Shown piece after piece: positions 44,007 through 55,199 of a DNA stretch of 64,000 nucleotides. Both the position numbers and the translations under genes were made by a program. The stretch lies in contig JAINUG010000543.1 of NCBI GenBank assembly GCA_029706075.1, forward strand, positions 1-64,000, written 5' to 3'. The notes under the pieces are model-generated. The model did no database searches, was not told the DNA's origin, and saw nothing but the letters and a program-made list of their open reading frames with translations. The stretch is from Aldrovandia affinis (taxonomy: Eukaryota; Chordata; Actinopteri; Notacanthiformes; Halosauridae). The stretch's first letter is position 1; each line of letters begins with the position of its first letter.

Positions 44007-45380
44007 TGTCTTGCTTTATGCAGATGACCTTATTCTGTTGTCCCCAACCAGTGATGGTCTTCAACATAACCTGTCCATCCTAGGAAAATACTGCCAAAAC
44101 TGGGCCTTGGATGTAAACTTTAAGAAAACCCAAATCATGATCTTTCAGAAAAACCCAGATGCCTTGAAAACAAATACCACTTTACTTTGAACAACACCCT
44201 AATTGAACACACAAAAAATGATACATACCTTGGTCTGTCCATATCTGCATCAGGAAGTTTCAGTATGGAAATACACGCGCTCAAAGAAAAAGCACGCAAG
44301 GCAATGTATGCATTAAAAACCAAACTATTAAACATTAAGATTCCAGTTAGAATCTGGACAAAAATATTTGATTATGTTATCCTACCCATAGCTTTGTATG
44401 GAAGTGAGGTCTGGGGCCTGCTCAGTGGATTGGAGCATGGCTCATGGGACAAACACCCAATAGAGGCCCTCCACACTGAATTCTGCAGAAGAAAAAAAAA
44501 GGAAGACACCAAATAACGCCTGCCGAGCAGAACTGGGGAGTTTCCCATTACTCTTAAACATCCAAAAACGGCCCATAACATTTTGGACGCATCTAAATTC
44601 AAGCCCAAAAGACACCTTTCCATTCAAGGCATTAAAAACCCAAGAGCTGAACCCTGAAAACAGTCCCCTCAGTCAGCTGATGGTGAAGCTAACCAACCAG
44701 GCTCCCATCAGCATTGCTTCAAAACACAACAGAATAAAACAAATTATGAATCAGTCAAAATATCTATATTTGGAACATTGGAGAAATGAAACTAAAACCC
44801 GAAGTAGACTAAATTGTTATTTGACCCTAAACAGAGAATATAGATTGGCTGAGTATCTCCACTCCGTCAGAGATACGAAGCAGAGACGGATCCTGACCAA
44901 ATACAGGCTCAGTGACCACCAATTGGCTATAGAAACAGGAAGACACAGACAAACATGGCTACCCAGAGAGGAGCGTATATGTGGTCACTGCTCGACAGGG
45001 GAGGTAGAAACAGAGATGCACTTCCTCCTCCACTGTGAGAAGTTCTCTTCAGTAAGAGACTTCCACATCGTGGAAATAGGCAAGAAAATACCAAACTTCT
45101 TACTGCTAACGCCAGAGGAGAAACTGGCAGTTCTCCTGGGTGAAGGAACAACACTCATCTGGCAGCTAAATATGTATCTGCCTGCCATAACCTGAGGGAC
45201 TATAACAGCCTGTAATTACTTCATTAATTTCATATTGTGGGTTATGTCTAAAAATGTATACCTGTCTGTGTCTTGTGTAAATCTGTCCATGTGTTATGTC
45301 TGTAATTGTAAATGTGTGCTTTGGCAATATGAGAGTGATCTTGTCATGCCAATAAAGCCATTTGAATTGAATTGAATTGA
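43985..45380 (+). mobile_element. LINE (I/Nimb-like), RT C-terminal half
   Basis: LLYADDLILLSPTSDGLQHN (RT catalytic YADD), NWALDVNFKKTQIMIFQK, EHTKNDTYLGLSISASGSFS, VILPIALYGSEVWG. Then in frame 44680-45195 comes a C-terminal domain with a Cys/His knuckle ERICGHCSTGEVETEMHFLL, HCEKF. The 3' end is ATGCCAATAAAGCCATTTGA followed by (ATTGA)n. Frames are broken near 44190 and 44515, and the 5' half is missing. The clade name is from memory of similar fish elements. Confidence 0.75.
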
Positions 45381-45413
45381 GAGGCAGAGAGAGAGAGACA
45401 GACAGAGAGAGAC

Positions 45414-45449
<36 letters not shown>
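45381..45449. repeat. (GA)n microsatellite
   Basis: GA/GACA-rich run immediately after the LINE tail. Confidence 0.95.
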
Positions 45450-45451
<2 letters not shown>

Positions 45452-46300
45452 CGGTGTGTGGAGGTCTCCTTCAGTTTCAGTGCTGTGATTCGGGGGGCAT
45501 TCTGAGGACAAGCAGCATCTCTATTTTTGCCCTCCCTCCCCCAGTTTCTTAACATTAAATTCCATCTATTGTTGCCCCCCCCCCGGACAGCTGCCCCTCT
45601 GTCTGTATGTGGATCTCCACAGTGGCTCTCTTTAAATCTTTAACCCTCCCTTCCCCTCCCTATCCCGCCTTCATTAAACTGTTCTCGGAACAAGCCGTCC
45701 TTTCTGTGGTAAAGAGGGGACCCTCTGTCTGACGGCCTGCCACTCTCAGGCCAGGGCGGCGCTGACGGTCAGACACTGGGTTTACAAAGGGAGCGGTGCT
45801 GTCAAATAAACTCGGCCCAAACCCCGGGACACACGCATTCCTTTACATGCTGACCCAGAGGGAGACAAAGGTGCACTGTGTGTCAGTGAGCGGGCCCTGA
45901 CAAAACTCCAGGCTGGTTTCATTGTTAAAGGCACAAGAAGTCTCTGTTCAGGGCAGCTCCTCAGTGTAGTCCTCCTCTCTGGTCTTAGTGGAAGGGGATT
46001 TTGCCCCCCTCACATATCTCAAAATTCTGAAGACACCCCAAAATTATTTTTGAAACAAGCACTATGTTTCCTGAAATTCACTGTTGGTGTGTAAGAGATT
46101 TTATTTTTTTTTTTTCACAAAGTAAACAGTGGCTCTTTAGTTCTTCCTTTATTGATCTAGTTGAGCTCTTTGCTCGCTCTCTCTCGTGACTGTCTTTAAA
46201 GCAGTTCCAAAGTGTGTTGAAACGGGGGGGGGTTGGGGGACACAATGAGGAGCTTGTCTCCAGGGTGGGAGGGGGTGTTTTACTGTGTGTGTGTGTGTGT
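45450..46300. other. Unique-looking non-coding sequence
   Basis: No repeat family or exon recognised; moderately GC-rich compared with neighbours. Confidence 0.4.
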
Positions 46301-46309
46301 GTGTGTGCC

Positions 46310-46428
46310 CTATTTATTGAAACTTGCACTGAACACACTGAGCACACACACACTCTCTCTCTCTCACACACACACACACAGAGAAACACACACACACACA
46401 GAAACACTCACACACACACACAGAAACA

Positions 46429-46460
<32 letters not shown>

Positions 46461-46568
46461 AACACTCACACACACTCTCTCTCTGACACACAGACTCTCA
46501 CACACAGAAACACTCTCACACACAGAAACACTTTTTCTCACACACACATACACACACACACAGAAACA

Positions 46569-46600
<32 letters not shown>

Positions 46601-46825
46601 TAAACACTCACACACACACACACACAGAAACACTCTCTGACACACACACACACACACACACAGAAACACTCTTTTCTCACACACACACACACACACACAC
46701 ACAGAAACACTCTCACACTCTCTCTCTCACACACACACAGAAACACTCTCTCACACTCTCTCTCTCACACACAGATCTCTCTCTCTCACAGACTCTCTCT
46801 CTCACACACACACACACACACCCCC
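46310..46825. repeat. CA/CT compound microsatellite
   Basis: Alternating (CA)n, (CT)n and CAGAAACACTC units over about 500 bp. Confidence 0.97.
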
Positions 46826-47297
46826 TTGTGGCTTGTTGCCTGTTGCCTTCACTGTACCCAGCTCTCAGGTTGATATTGTGTGTCCGTTGCGCTCTCTGAA
46901 TTGCAGGCTAAATTCCTACATCAAGGCTTTTGTGTTTGTGACAATCGGATCACAAGATTTAGATTTTGTTGAATATTGTGGTTGTGTGATTGACATGTTT
47001 TTATGTGTTTAACAGGTTCTGCATTATTAGTATTACATTGACTAAAAGTTTAGAGTCTTCATTCTCTCGTTTCCAGTGACACACGGGTATAAAATGTAGG
47101 TTTTGTGCATGTCACAAGACCAGATCATAGATACACATAAAAAAATATATTTTTGTGATAAAATGAGGCTGGAGAAACCTAGGTTTCATTGAAGGTTATT
47201 ATTCCACATGGGAGCATAACTTGCATTGAATCAGTGTCTGCAGGTTTAACTCCAGTCCTGGAGGGGCCACAGTGTCTGCAGGTTTAACTCCAGGCCT

Positions 47298-47298
<1 letters not shown>
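46826..47298. other. Non-coding, nothing recognised
   Basis: Includes a 20-bp near duplicate GTGTCTGCAGGTTTAACTCC at about 47236 and 47272. Confidence 0.45.
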
Positions 47299-47337
<39 letters not shown>

Positions 47338-47364
47338 ACACCTGTGTGAGCACCTGTGTGTTTG

Positions 47365-47505
47365 CACGTATAATATATGCCATTTGGTAGACGCTTTTAT
47401 CCAAAGCGACTTACAGTAGTGAATGCATACACTTTTCAGTATATTGTGGAAATTGAACCCACAACGCTGCCAACGCTGTGCTCTAACAGCTGAGCCACAC
47501 AGAAC
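47365..47505 (-). mobile_element. SINE family 2
   Basis: The minus strand carries GTGGCTCAGCTGTTAGAGCA, a shortened B-box region GGTTCAATTTCC, and the GTAAGTCGCTTTGGATAAAA tail. Flanked on both sides by (GT)n. Confidence 0.75.
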
Positions 47506-47607
47506 CACGTGTGTGTCTGTGTGGGTGCACATGTGTGTGTGTGTCTGTGTGGGTATGTGTGCACCTGTGTGTGTGTGTGTGTGTGTGTATGTGCCCCTGT
47601 GTGCGTA

Positions 47608-47669
<62 letters not shown>

Positions 47670-47670
47670 G
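47506..47670. repeat. (GT)n microsatellite
   Basis: GT dinucleotides with GGGT and CCTGT interruptions, purest at 47610-47665. Confidence 0.97.
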
Positions 47671-48007
47671 GAGGCGTTCTTGGCCTGTTGCCGTGGTGAT
47701 GCTTAGTTGGGAGTCACACCCAATGGGATTGGTCTGGTGTTGTAATAGCCAATGAGACCTGTTGGGGTGTTGTAATAGCCAATGAGACCTGGCTGGGGTG
47801 TTGTAATAGCCAATGGGGTGGGGCTGGAGACGGAGAGTGAAGAGTTTTGGATGGGGTAAGGGACAAGCGTCCTCGGTCTCTGTATACTAAAGACCCAGAC
47901 GGGATGTCCTGAGGCTGGGTCAGTGGAGAGCCTGTGATGTTCTCTGGATGGAATTTCCTCCCTGAAATAACCCCTGGCTATTTATTCTCTTTCAAACTCC
48001 TCCTGTG
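47671..48007. other. Spacer with three direct copies of TGTAATAGCCAATGAGACCT-type sequence
   Basis: GTTGTAATAGCCAATG recurs at about 47739, 47769 and 47800. Each includes CCAAT, but in a tandem repeat rather than a promoter context. Confidence 0.55.
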
Positions 48008-48027
48008 TCTCTCTCTCTCTCTCTCTG

Positions 48028-48112
<85 letters not shown>

Positions 48113-48190
48113 CTCTCTCTCTCTCTCTCCCTCTCCTTCTCTATCTCTCTCTCTCTCTCCTTCTCTTTCTCTCTCTCTCTCTTTCTCTTT
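48008..48190. repeat. (CT)n microsatellite
   Basis: About 180 bp of CTCTCT with CC and TT interruptions. Confidence 0.97.
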
Positions 48191-48877
48191 TTTTGGGTGG
48201 GGCGGTGTGGAGCTGTGAGTTATCTTAGCCTCCTCAACCTGTGGTGCCCTTCTGTATCCGAGGGCCACACCGGAAATAAGTCACATAATTATCACGTATC
48301 CATTCACCTGCCAGAGCTGAGAGGCAGCGTTTGAGGTAGAGCTCGATCGAGACCTGGAGGGCCGGGTGTGAGTCAGAACGCCCACCTGTGCTAACACTGG
48401 GGAGGGGGAGGGGGGGCGCCATAGCGAGAGGCTAACTTTGTTTCGGCAGCAATGAGGAGCCCAGCTGCTTGAGTCAATACAGCACGTCCCGTTTCAGCCA
48501 AAACCTGACTGCAGTGTAGCGAGGGGGAGGGGGTGGGACAGGGCGGCTGGCCAGGAACTCTGGACCACTAGAGAGAGAGGATCAGAGTTGCGTTCCACTC
48601 TGGCGAAAGACAGGGCTCTTTTTTGGTCTCTGCTGCCACCGTGTGGCGAAACCAGGCATCACCACTACGGAATCCACCGCCTTGGAATTATTATTTTTTT
48701 TTTATGCTGCTGTTCTCAAAATTCCGACTAGAGGGTGACAGTGCACGTCTAATTCCAGTGCCTCAGAGTTTTCTCTTTTCCTGGGGGCTAGATTGTTTTA
48801 AAATGCTGCATATGGACCAGATATTTCCCATGTGCTGTTTTTTAAACAGTGTATTCATAAGATGTATTGTGATATTA
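48191..48877. other. Unique-looking non-coding sequence
   Basis: GC-moderate, with no exon or repeat family recognised. Confidence 0.4.
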
Positions 48878-49027
48878 TGTGGTTCTGTGTGTCTCAGTAG
48901 GTAGAGCATGGCGTTGGCAACACTTAGGTTGTGGGTTAATTTCCCACCGGGACCACATATACTGAAAAATGTATGCATTCACTACTGTAAGTCGCTTTGG
49001 ATAAAATTGTCTGATAAATGGCATGTG
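48878..49027 (+). mobile_element. SINE family 2
   Basis: GTGTCTCAGTAGGTAGAGCA, GCAACACTTAGGTTGTGGGT, then GTAAGTCGCTTTGGATAAAA. Its tail end is the insertion point of the Tigger element. Confidence 0.8.
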
Positions 49028-50134
49028 CAGGCAGTCCCCGGGCTACAAACGAGATCCGTTCTTAAGTCTGTCTTTAAGTCGAATTTGTATGAAGTCAGAA
49101 CAGGTACATACAGTTCTTATTAATCATCACTTAGTCAAATGTTTGTCTTAGTATAGTATTTATTTGACCTTTCTGTGCATATAAAACACTTAAGAAAAAC
49201 TTCCAAATACAATAAAACATCTTAAACATAACATTCAGTCCATAATAATTCTGTAATAATAATAATGATACTGTAATATCAATAATAATAATACAGTAAT
49301 AATAAAAGTAACTATTTACATACAGTACTGTAATGTAAAAAAAACATTGAAGAAACAGTTCTTAAAACAGTTTAGATAGAAAAAAAGAAAAAGGAACATG
49401 ATTAAACACTCATTTGTGAGGTAACATTATGATAACATTAATAACTGGATGATGCAGAAGATGGTGGACTTTCGCAGCACTTACATTTGCTGTCAATTTA
49501 AAGCGATTGAACCAACCCCTACTCGCAACAAATTATTAGTCGCAATCGCCTTCACTTGCTGCACGAGCAGCTTTTAAGTCATTGAAAAGGCTTCAAGCCT
49601 TTTCTTGCACTAAAGAAAGGCTAATAGGCATATTACGCTGATTTTGGTCTTCTATCCAAATTATCAATAGGCTTTCCATCTCAATAATTAAACCACTGCG
49701 TTGCTTGGTAATAATCGTGGCATTCATCGGGCATGGTCTTTCACATGCTCCATTATTCTCCCTTTGTCTTTTAAAATTGTTCCGATCATTGACCGGATGT
49801 AGCCTAATGCTTTCCCAATGGCTGATGGCGTTTCACCTCTCTCCGATCTCTTTATTATTTCAACTTTACTTTCCATGGTGATTGTTTTCCTTTTCTTTGA
49901 TGCATCACCAGCACTTGCATCGGATTTACGCTTTGGAGGCATCGTTGTAAGTGTAAGAGAAAGAGAAAAACACGACCGTGCAATGTTTTCATGAGCATCA
50001 CAAAGTAGTGCGTGCGTTCGTTACTACGAACCATTGTATTTAACTCACATTTTTTAAATGTAATAGGCCTTATGGCAGTCCATTCTTAAGTACAAGTTGT
50101 CCGTAAGTCGGACGTCAGAACCCGGGACTGCCTG
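49028..50134 (-). mobile_element. Tigger/pogo element, internally deleted
   Basis: Ends CAGGCAGTCCCCGGGCTA and (inverted) CAGGCAGTCCCGGGTTCTGA, both followed by TTAAGT-containing sub-termini typical of Tigger. TA follows the right end; the left flank is TG, a one-base change from the expected TA. It carries a transposase N-terminus (next entry). Confidence 0.85.
49724..49942 (-). pseudogene. Tigger transposase N-terminus (CENP-B-type HTH)
   Basis: Minus strand MPPKRKSDASAGDASKKRKT, ITMESKVEIIKRSERGETPS and AIGKALGY: the basic leader plus the first helix-turn-helix of the pogo/CENP-B family, which binds the terminal repeats. The frame ends after 72 codons and the DDE catalytic domain is absent, so it is a truncated remnant. 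Confidence 0.85.
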
Positions 50135-50136
50135 TA

Positions 50137-50489
50137 TTATAGTAGTACTGTAAAGAAGATGCCTTCTTCTAATCTGCAGTTATTAATATTCTGACACGCG
50201 CACAACCTGGACATATGCATCATTTTTGATGCATCATAATCATATTCTCAATCCCCAAAGGGTCATGGGTATGTTTACAGTAGGCCACCAGCTGATTGGC
50301 CCTGTTATTTACACTGACACCATTGGCTGCTTGGAGACAAACAGTTTAATGAACAGTTATTTTCAGTTAAACACTTTACATTACATGTGTGTGTATGTGT
50401 GCACTAATGAGAACAGTGAGCTCATTTCTACACAAAAGCTATTTAGGAATACAAGCACACATACACACAAACCCTCACGCACACACACA
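50137..50489. other. Non-coding, nothing recognised
   Basis: No family similarity seen. Confidence 0.4.
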
Positions 50490-50638
50490 TACACACACTC
50501 TCTCTCTCTCTCTCACACACACACACCCTCTCTCTCTCTCTCTCACACACACCCTCTCTCTCTCTCTTCTCTCTCTCTCTCACACACACCCTCTTTCTCT
50601 CTCACACACACACATTCCCTCTCTCACCCACACACACA

Positions 50639-50671
<33 letters not shown>

Positions 50672-50672
50672 G
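50490..50672. repeat. CT/CA compound microsatellite
   Basis: Alternating CTCTCT and CACACA blocks. Confidence 0.97.
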
Positions 50673-50686
50673 GGCCAGTGTTTTGT

Positions 50687-50773
50687 AATATACGCCATTT
50701 AGCAGACACTTTTATCCAAAGCGACTTACAGTAGTGAATGCATACATTTTTGTGGCCCCAGTGGGGATTGAAC
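50687..50773 (-). mobile_element. SINE family 2, fragment
   Basis: Minus strand: GGGTTCAATCCCC and GTAAGTCGCTTTGGATAAAA, GTGTCTGCTAAATGGCGTA. The A-box half is replaced by an LTR fragment. Confidence 0.7.
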
Positions 50774-50884
50774 CCATTGTGTAGTGGAGTCTCTGCTCTG
50801 GGAACTAATCGCACTCTTATCGACGTCACTTTCTGTAGCGGACACTCACATGTTAACCCCATGTACCAGAGCTCCACCGCTAAT
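50774..50884 (-). mobile_element. LTR fragment related to the 60-kb TRIM
   Basis: The minus strand reads GAGTGTCCGCTACAGAAAGT, GATAAGAGTGCGATTAGTTC and CCAGAG, matching the TRIM LTRs (59924-60100) with scattered differences. It shows a diverged relative in the same window. Confidence 0.75.
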
Positions 50885-50904
50885 ATAATATAATATAATA
50901 ATAT

Positions 50905-51022
50905 AATATACGCCATTTAGCAGACACTTTTATCCATACATACATTTTTCAGTATATGTGGCCTCAGTGGGAAGTGTGTGCCAACGCTGTGCTCTACCAA
51001 CTGAGCCACAGAGAACCACCAC
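50905..51022 (-). mobile_element. SINE family 2
   Basis: Minus strand: GGTTCTCTGTGGCTCAGTTG, GTAGAGCACAGC, then a shortened body and tail ending GCTAAATGGCGTATATTAT. Confidence 0.7.
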
Positions 51023-51860
51023 TACATATGCATGCTTATTTAACTTCAGGACATTTAATAAACCACACTGCCAGCAGAATGTGTATGTGCCAGAGCCACA
51101 GTCCACATGGACGTAACAGAGAGAGAGTGGGAGAGGAAGAGAGAGAGGGAGAGAGAGAGAGCCCTTCCCCAAATAACATCTCACTTGTTTCATCCTATGA
51201 ACGCTATAACAGGGGGTTCTGACTTCTGGTCCTGGAGGCACGATGAGTTCTGTCAAATCAGCAGGTTTCAGGGTCGAATCCCAGAGTCGGGGAACCGCCA
51301 CGGTACACACGAACAATGGGAGTCGACCTCAGGGTGTGCTGGCTTTTGCTTTCCTCAATATCATCCTCCAGTTGAGACCCAGGATCACTGTGTGATCACA
51401 TGCTTTCATTGGTCAGTTAGTGCTGAGAAACTACAATTCCCAGAAGACCCTGCGGCTCTGCAGGACCAGGTCTATTGAACTGCTATGTTTGATGTTTTAT
51501 ATAGCAGAGCTATTCAGGTGGAGGGGTGGAGCACAGGGAGTGGATGACCCTACTTGCGGCAAATCCACCTTGAGAGGCGCCCAAAGGCAAATCACCTTGA
51601 GAGGCTCTTTGGTTTGGGTTGGGTCACCTGTGGATAAGTGGCAGGCAGGATGTTCTCACCGGACAGCCCACAGAAACTCAGTTCGTTGAGCCCTCTTTGG
51701 TTTGTGTGTTGGGCTCACCTGTGTGGTGATAATTCTGCCCCTTAGATTATTATAATTATAAATTATTGTTATTAATAATAAACATTTGTTTAGCAACTCT
51801 TATTCAGAGCAACGCAGCTTACATTTGTACATACAGCACTGTCCATTCCTTGGGCTTGAT
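51023..51860. other. Non-coding, mostly unrecognised
   Basis: GA-rich 51115-51165. A 21-bp-class direct repeat AAATCACCTTGAGAGGC/AAATCCACCTTGAGAGGC lies at 51560 and 51588. 51785-51835 resembles a decayed LINE/SINE tail. Confidence 0.4.
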
Positions 51861-51865
51861 TTCTT

Positions 51866-52228
51866 TACTTTGTTTCAGATTTTTGCCCGTTTTTCTCCTA
51901 ATTTAGTAGCCAATAATACCCTCTATTTATTTTGATTTACCCTCCCCCCACAAACTTACGGCTCTTCTCTACGAGACAAGCTAATTCCCTGAGGCCAGCG
52001 ATCTCTGCTTCCTTCGAGACGGAATTCCCCCACCCACGTTCTGGAGACTCCCTTACGTGCTTCACGGTGGACCCGAGCCGGCTCACCCTCCCCCTCCCCT
52101 GGGGCAGACAGCCAAACGCCGCCCCCGATCGGGGCTGATGACCGGGGCCGGTCTGGTAGAGACGGGTTTAGAACCGCGACCCTGACAGGCAGCGCACACC
52201 GTATTGGACCGACCAACCTGCTACGCTA
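51866..52228 (-). mobile_element. SINE family 1, full length
   Basis: Minus strand: GTGGATAGCGTAGCAGGTTG (A box), GCGGTTCTAAACCCG (B box), GAGGGTATTATTGGCTACTA tail. The best-preserved copy in the window with that at 3.6 kb. Confidence 0.8.
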
Positions 52229-52379
52229 TCCACGGTCGTGTTTGAACACACCCTGTTGGTTCCTCCCGATCCTCTCGACCTCTCGGTCTGATTTGATTGG
52301 ATAACGGTGTGTTGTTGTCGCCCAGGGAAACGCTGCTTCCCCACGCCGGCATCTGGCCCTTCTCCACAGATGACCTGCA

Positions 52380-53020
52380 GCATCAGCGTTCTGTGTTGGA
52401 GAAAGCTTGTCAGCGGTGTAGGAATCCACTGAGTGCACGCCAGCGTCCAACAGCTGCGCACTCCTGTCAGCCTCATCTTCGGCTGCCCACCAGACCCGGA
52501 ACTGCCTCGCCAACCTGGGCTCGAGTATGCTCACCAGATCGCCTCGACCGCGTACACAATCTGCCTCATGATCCTCAGCAGGGAGTGGAGCAGCGACAGA
52601 AAAGAAACTAGGACACATGCTGCATGGGTCAGAAGCTCCAGGCATGCGAACAAGTGTAGGTGTTCAACCCTCAAAGGAGAAAGGGCCTGTCACCAAAGCT
52701 GGACAGCGACTAAGGCGCCGGATAGTAGTGCTGCATTGCGATCGACTCGCCCAGTATCTGGGCGACAAAGAATGCCCCTTAGCCCCAAGAGAGCACTCGT
52801 CACCTCGTCGCGGCTCACAGCCCACGGGCTTAACTCCGCTCCCCAGCAGCTCACCTTCAGCGGAATGGACCCCGGTTCCCCGTCGTCCTGCAGCCGGGAC
52901 CCGACCACAGACATCACCAATGTATACAGCCGGCCTGACATGCAGGAGACCCCCAGCATGGTTCGGTGACTTTGTTCCAGTAGACCGGGTTAGATGCAGC
53001 AGGGCGCTCCCATTCTTTTA
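52380..53020 (+). pseudogene. Ty3/Gypsy-type integrase C-terminal remnant
   Basis: In alternating frames: LIFGCPPDPELPRQPGLEYA (52475-52535) and HQIASTAYTICLMILSREWS, then a block corresponding to the GPF/Y-like module (SVGVQPSKEKGPVTKA) and VVLHCDRLAQYLGD. These are the C-terminal end of a Gypsy/Metaviridae pol integrase, just before a polypurine tract and 3' LTR, as expected. Frame changes make it inactive. The rest of pol, gag and the 5' LTR are not in the window. Confidence 0.6.
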
Positions 53021-53033
53021 AAGCGGGGGGTAG

Positions 53034-53453
53034 TGTAATGGGGGTCAGCTAGCCTAGCTACAGAAATGCTAGCTGACCTCCATTTTACGTAGGGATTAGC
53101 GTGCTAGGTGGCTAATAGTAACCTAGGAAACTGTAACATGTCCCAGAGGCCCTTGCGGTCAGCTAAACGTAAGATTATAAGCTAGCTATGTTAATAAATG
53201 TGTACACGTTCTGATGTAAAGTACCACATATGTCTGGAATGAATCCTCCTTTTACACTGTTGAGAATGATGTGTGAATGTGTTTATGTGCCGACCAACCA
53301 TCATTGTGTTGAATGGGTTGTGAGTGTGCCCTGTGTGATTCTGTGCTTATGCTCTGTACTTCCCTGTGCTACACGCTTTATTATAATAAAGAAGTAGTAC
53401 CCAAATGGAAAAGCAAAATCTCCTGGCTTGATTCCCTGGCGTCCACCGCTACA
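53034..53453 (+). mobile_element. 3' LTR of the Gypsy-type element
   Basis: Begins TGTAATGGGGGTC directly after the purine tract AAAGCGGGGGGTAG and ends CCACCGCTACA (TG...CA). Contains AATAAAG-type signals (TATAATAAAGAAG near 53386). It is 420 bp. Confidence 0.75.
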
Positions 53454-53759
53454 ATATCATTTTCTTCTAATGATACTTTATAGAAACCTTGATTATGTGT
53501 AGTATGCTGGAGAGACAATACTGAGGCCAAAGCTGAGTTTGATCATATTTATGATACATATGTTCATTATTTTCAGAACTGTGTCATAGGTGGAAAATGT
53601 ATGCTGCTCAGACCCTTCTTGGAATACTTTAACAAAAATATCTTGTACTATGATGAACTTCAACTTTTTATTTGAGGAGAGGGTCAATGCAATACAATAC
53701 AACAATCAATACAACATATTCTTCTTAAATGTTCACCATGTGAAGCCAAGTCTTGTCCT

Positions 53760-55199
53760 GGATGACTGCTCTTGAGCGGTCCTGTTTAATCTTCCCATAT
53801 TGTGGGCTGTGCATTTCACATACTCAGGCAATTGACAATGTCTGGCACCAGGAACCAAATAATTGGCCCGATTCCTCCAGAAATGGGGCCAAACCCAAGT
53901 CCGATCCCCTGCCTGAAACCCCTTTGGAGTGGGATAGTGTTCCTGTTGGCATCTTCTGCTGCATCAATAACTCCTTTTACATCTGGAACTCCAGGTCTTC
54001 CTGAGTGAGCACTTTGAAATTACACTGGTCAAATGCTGCTTTGCTTCCTGACTTGTTCTTGGACACGTTTTTGAGCTATCTGTTGGTGAAGTGCATTGTC
54101 CATCACCATTCGTTCCTCCCTCTTCTAAGAACATAAGAATACATAATGATGTCCCCGTTCGCCCATCTTGGCTTCCTTTGGGCCACCAGCCAGCCTCTGG
54201 CTGTCCCTGTAGGCTCTGTTGTCTTTGTTGGCTTGGAGTGTGTACTCTGCAGTCCGTCGTTCCTCCATTGCCCTGAACTGTTGTTCCCTCTGCTTGTATT
54301 CCCTGTGTGCGGCAAAGGAGCTTGCCATTTCCAAATTAATTTGTTTCTTGCAGTCTTGGGTATTGTCAAATGTAGCATCCTGCTGAGCCACAGATTTAGC
54401 AATGGTCCTGGCATTCATTCATTCACTTTTTCTGGTCTTCTCACGCTCCTGTGTAGCCAGCTCTTCACCCAGCATCTCACTTTGACTCTCCCTTTGCCTG
54501 GACCTGTCTGCACGATTCTCATTGCACATGTTTGTCCATAGGTCCTTCTGGAAGACAAAACGTCTCCGGTCTTCCTCCTCCTGTTTCTCCACTGTATTGT
54601 CTCTTGCCCTGTTCCTGGTCTTACTCGCCAGATGCTCTATGTGAGAATTCCTGGCATCATTCCTGCTGCTGTTTTTGTTTGAGCATCCACTGCTGCCTCT
54701 CATATTGCTTTTCAATTTGCCTGGATTCTTCAATGTCTTTATCTTTGTATAACTTCTCTTGCATTCTCCTTTGCTCCATCTCCCTCATCTGTTGCCTTGG
54801 GTCAATCAATCAATCAATCAAATATAATCAATCAATCAAATATGGGTCCTCTCCATATGCTCTTTTCTCCACCTCTCACTGCCTCGCAATCTGTTGCTCT
54901 TTCTCCAAGCCCAACATATCTGCACGTCTGATCTCAGCCATACATTTCCTGGCTTCTTCATCGGCTGCAGTCTTAATCCTTAGATTCTGCTCAATCTGCA
55001 CTTTCCTATCATTCAGAGTCTCAGACAGCAAGAGCTCTCTGTGAAATTGCTTCACACTGTCACTCTGGCAGAATTGCTGTCGAGTGGCATTATCAATAAC
55101 CCATTCACCAAAAAGGCCTGTCCTTCTGCCATGGCTTCCATTACTGCAAGTTGGAGAAGTAGAAGTTGATGCCATTTTGGCCCCTGCTTCAAGTGCCAA
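53760..55199 (-). pseudogene. Coiled-coil protein gene, intronless-looking and frameshifted
   Basis: The minus strand starts MALEAGAKMASTSTSPTC and continues GLFGEWVIDNATRQQFCQSD, SVKQFHRELLLSETLNDRKV and KTAADEEARKCMAEIRRADM. After a stop near 54875 it resumes QQMREMEQRRMQEKLYKDKD, EESRQIEKQYERQQWMLKQK, then KQEEEDRRRFVFQKDLWTNM and EMASSFAAHREYKQREQQFR, and weakly IAQKRVQEQVRKQ (54080). Glu/Arg/Gln-rich heptads suggest a long coiled coil of the trichohyalin/plectin-homology type found in ciliary proteins; I cannot name the gene. Several stops and frame changes with no introns between blocks suggest a processed copy, or a single-exon gene now dead. Upstream, TGACGTCA lies at 55310-55317. Confidence 0.55.

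Noticed and set aside
47739-47820. Cluster of CCAAT boxes as a promoter
   Set aside because: They are part of a short tandem repeat with no TATA, CpG island or exon nearby.
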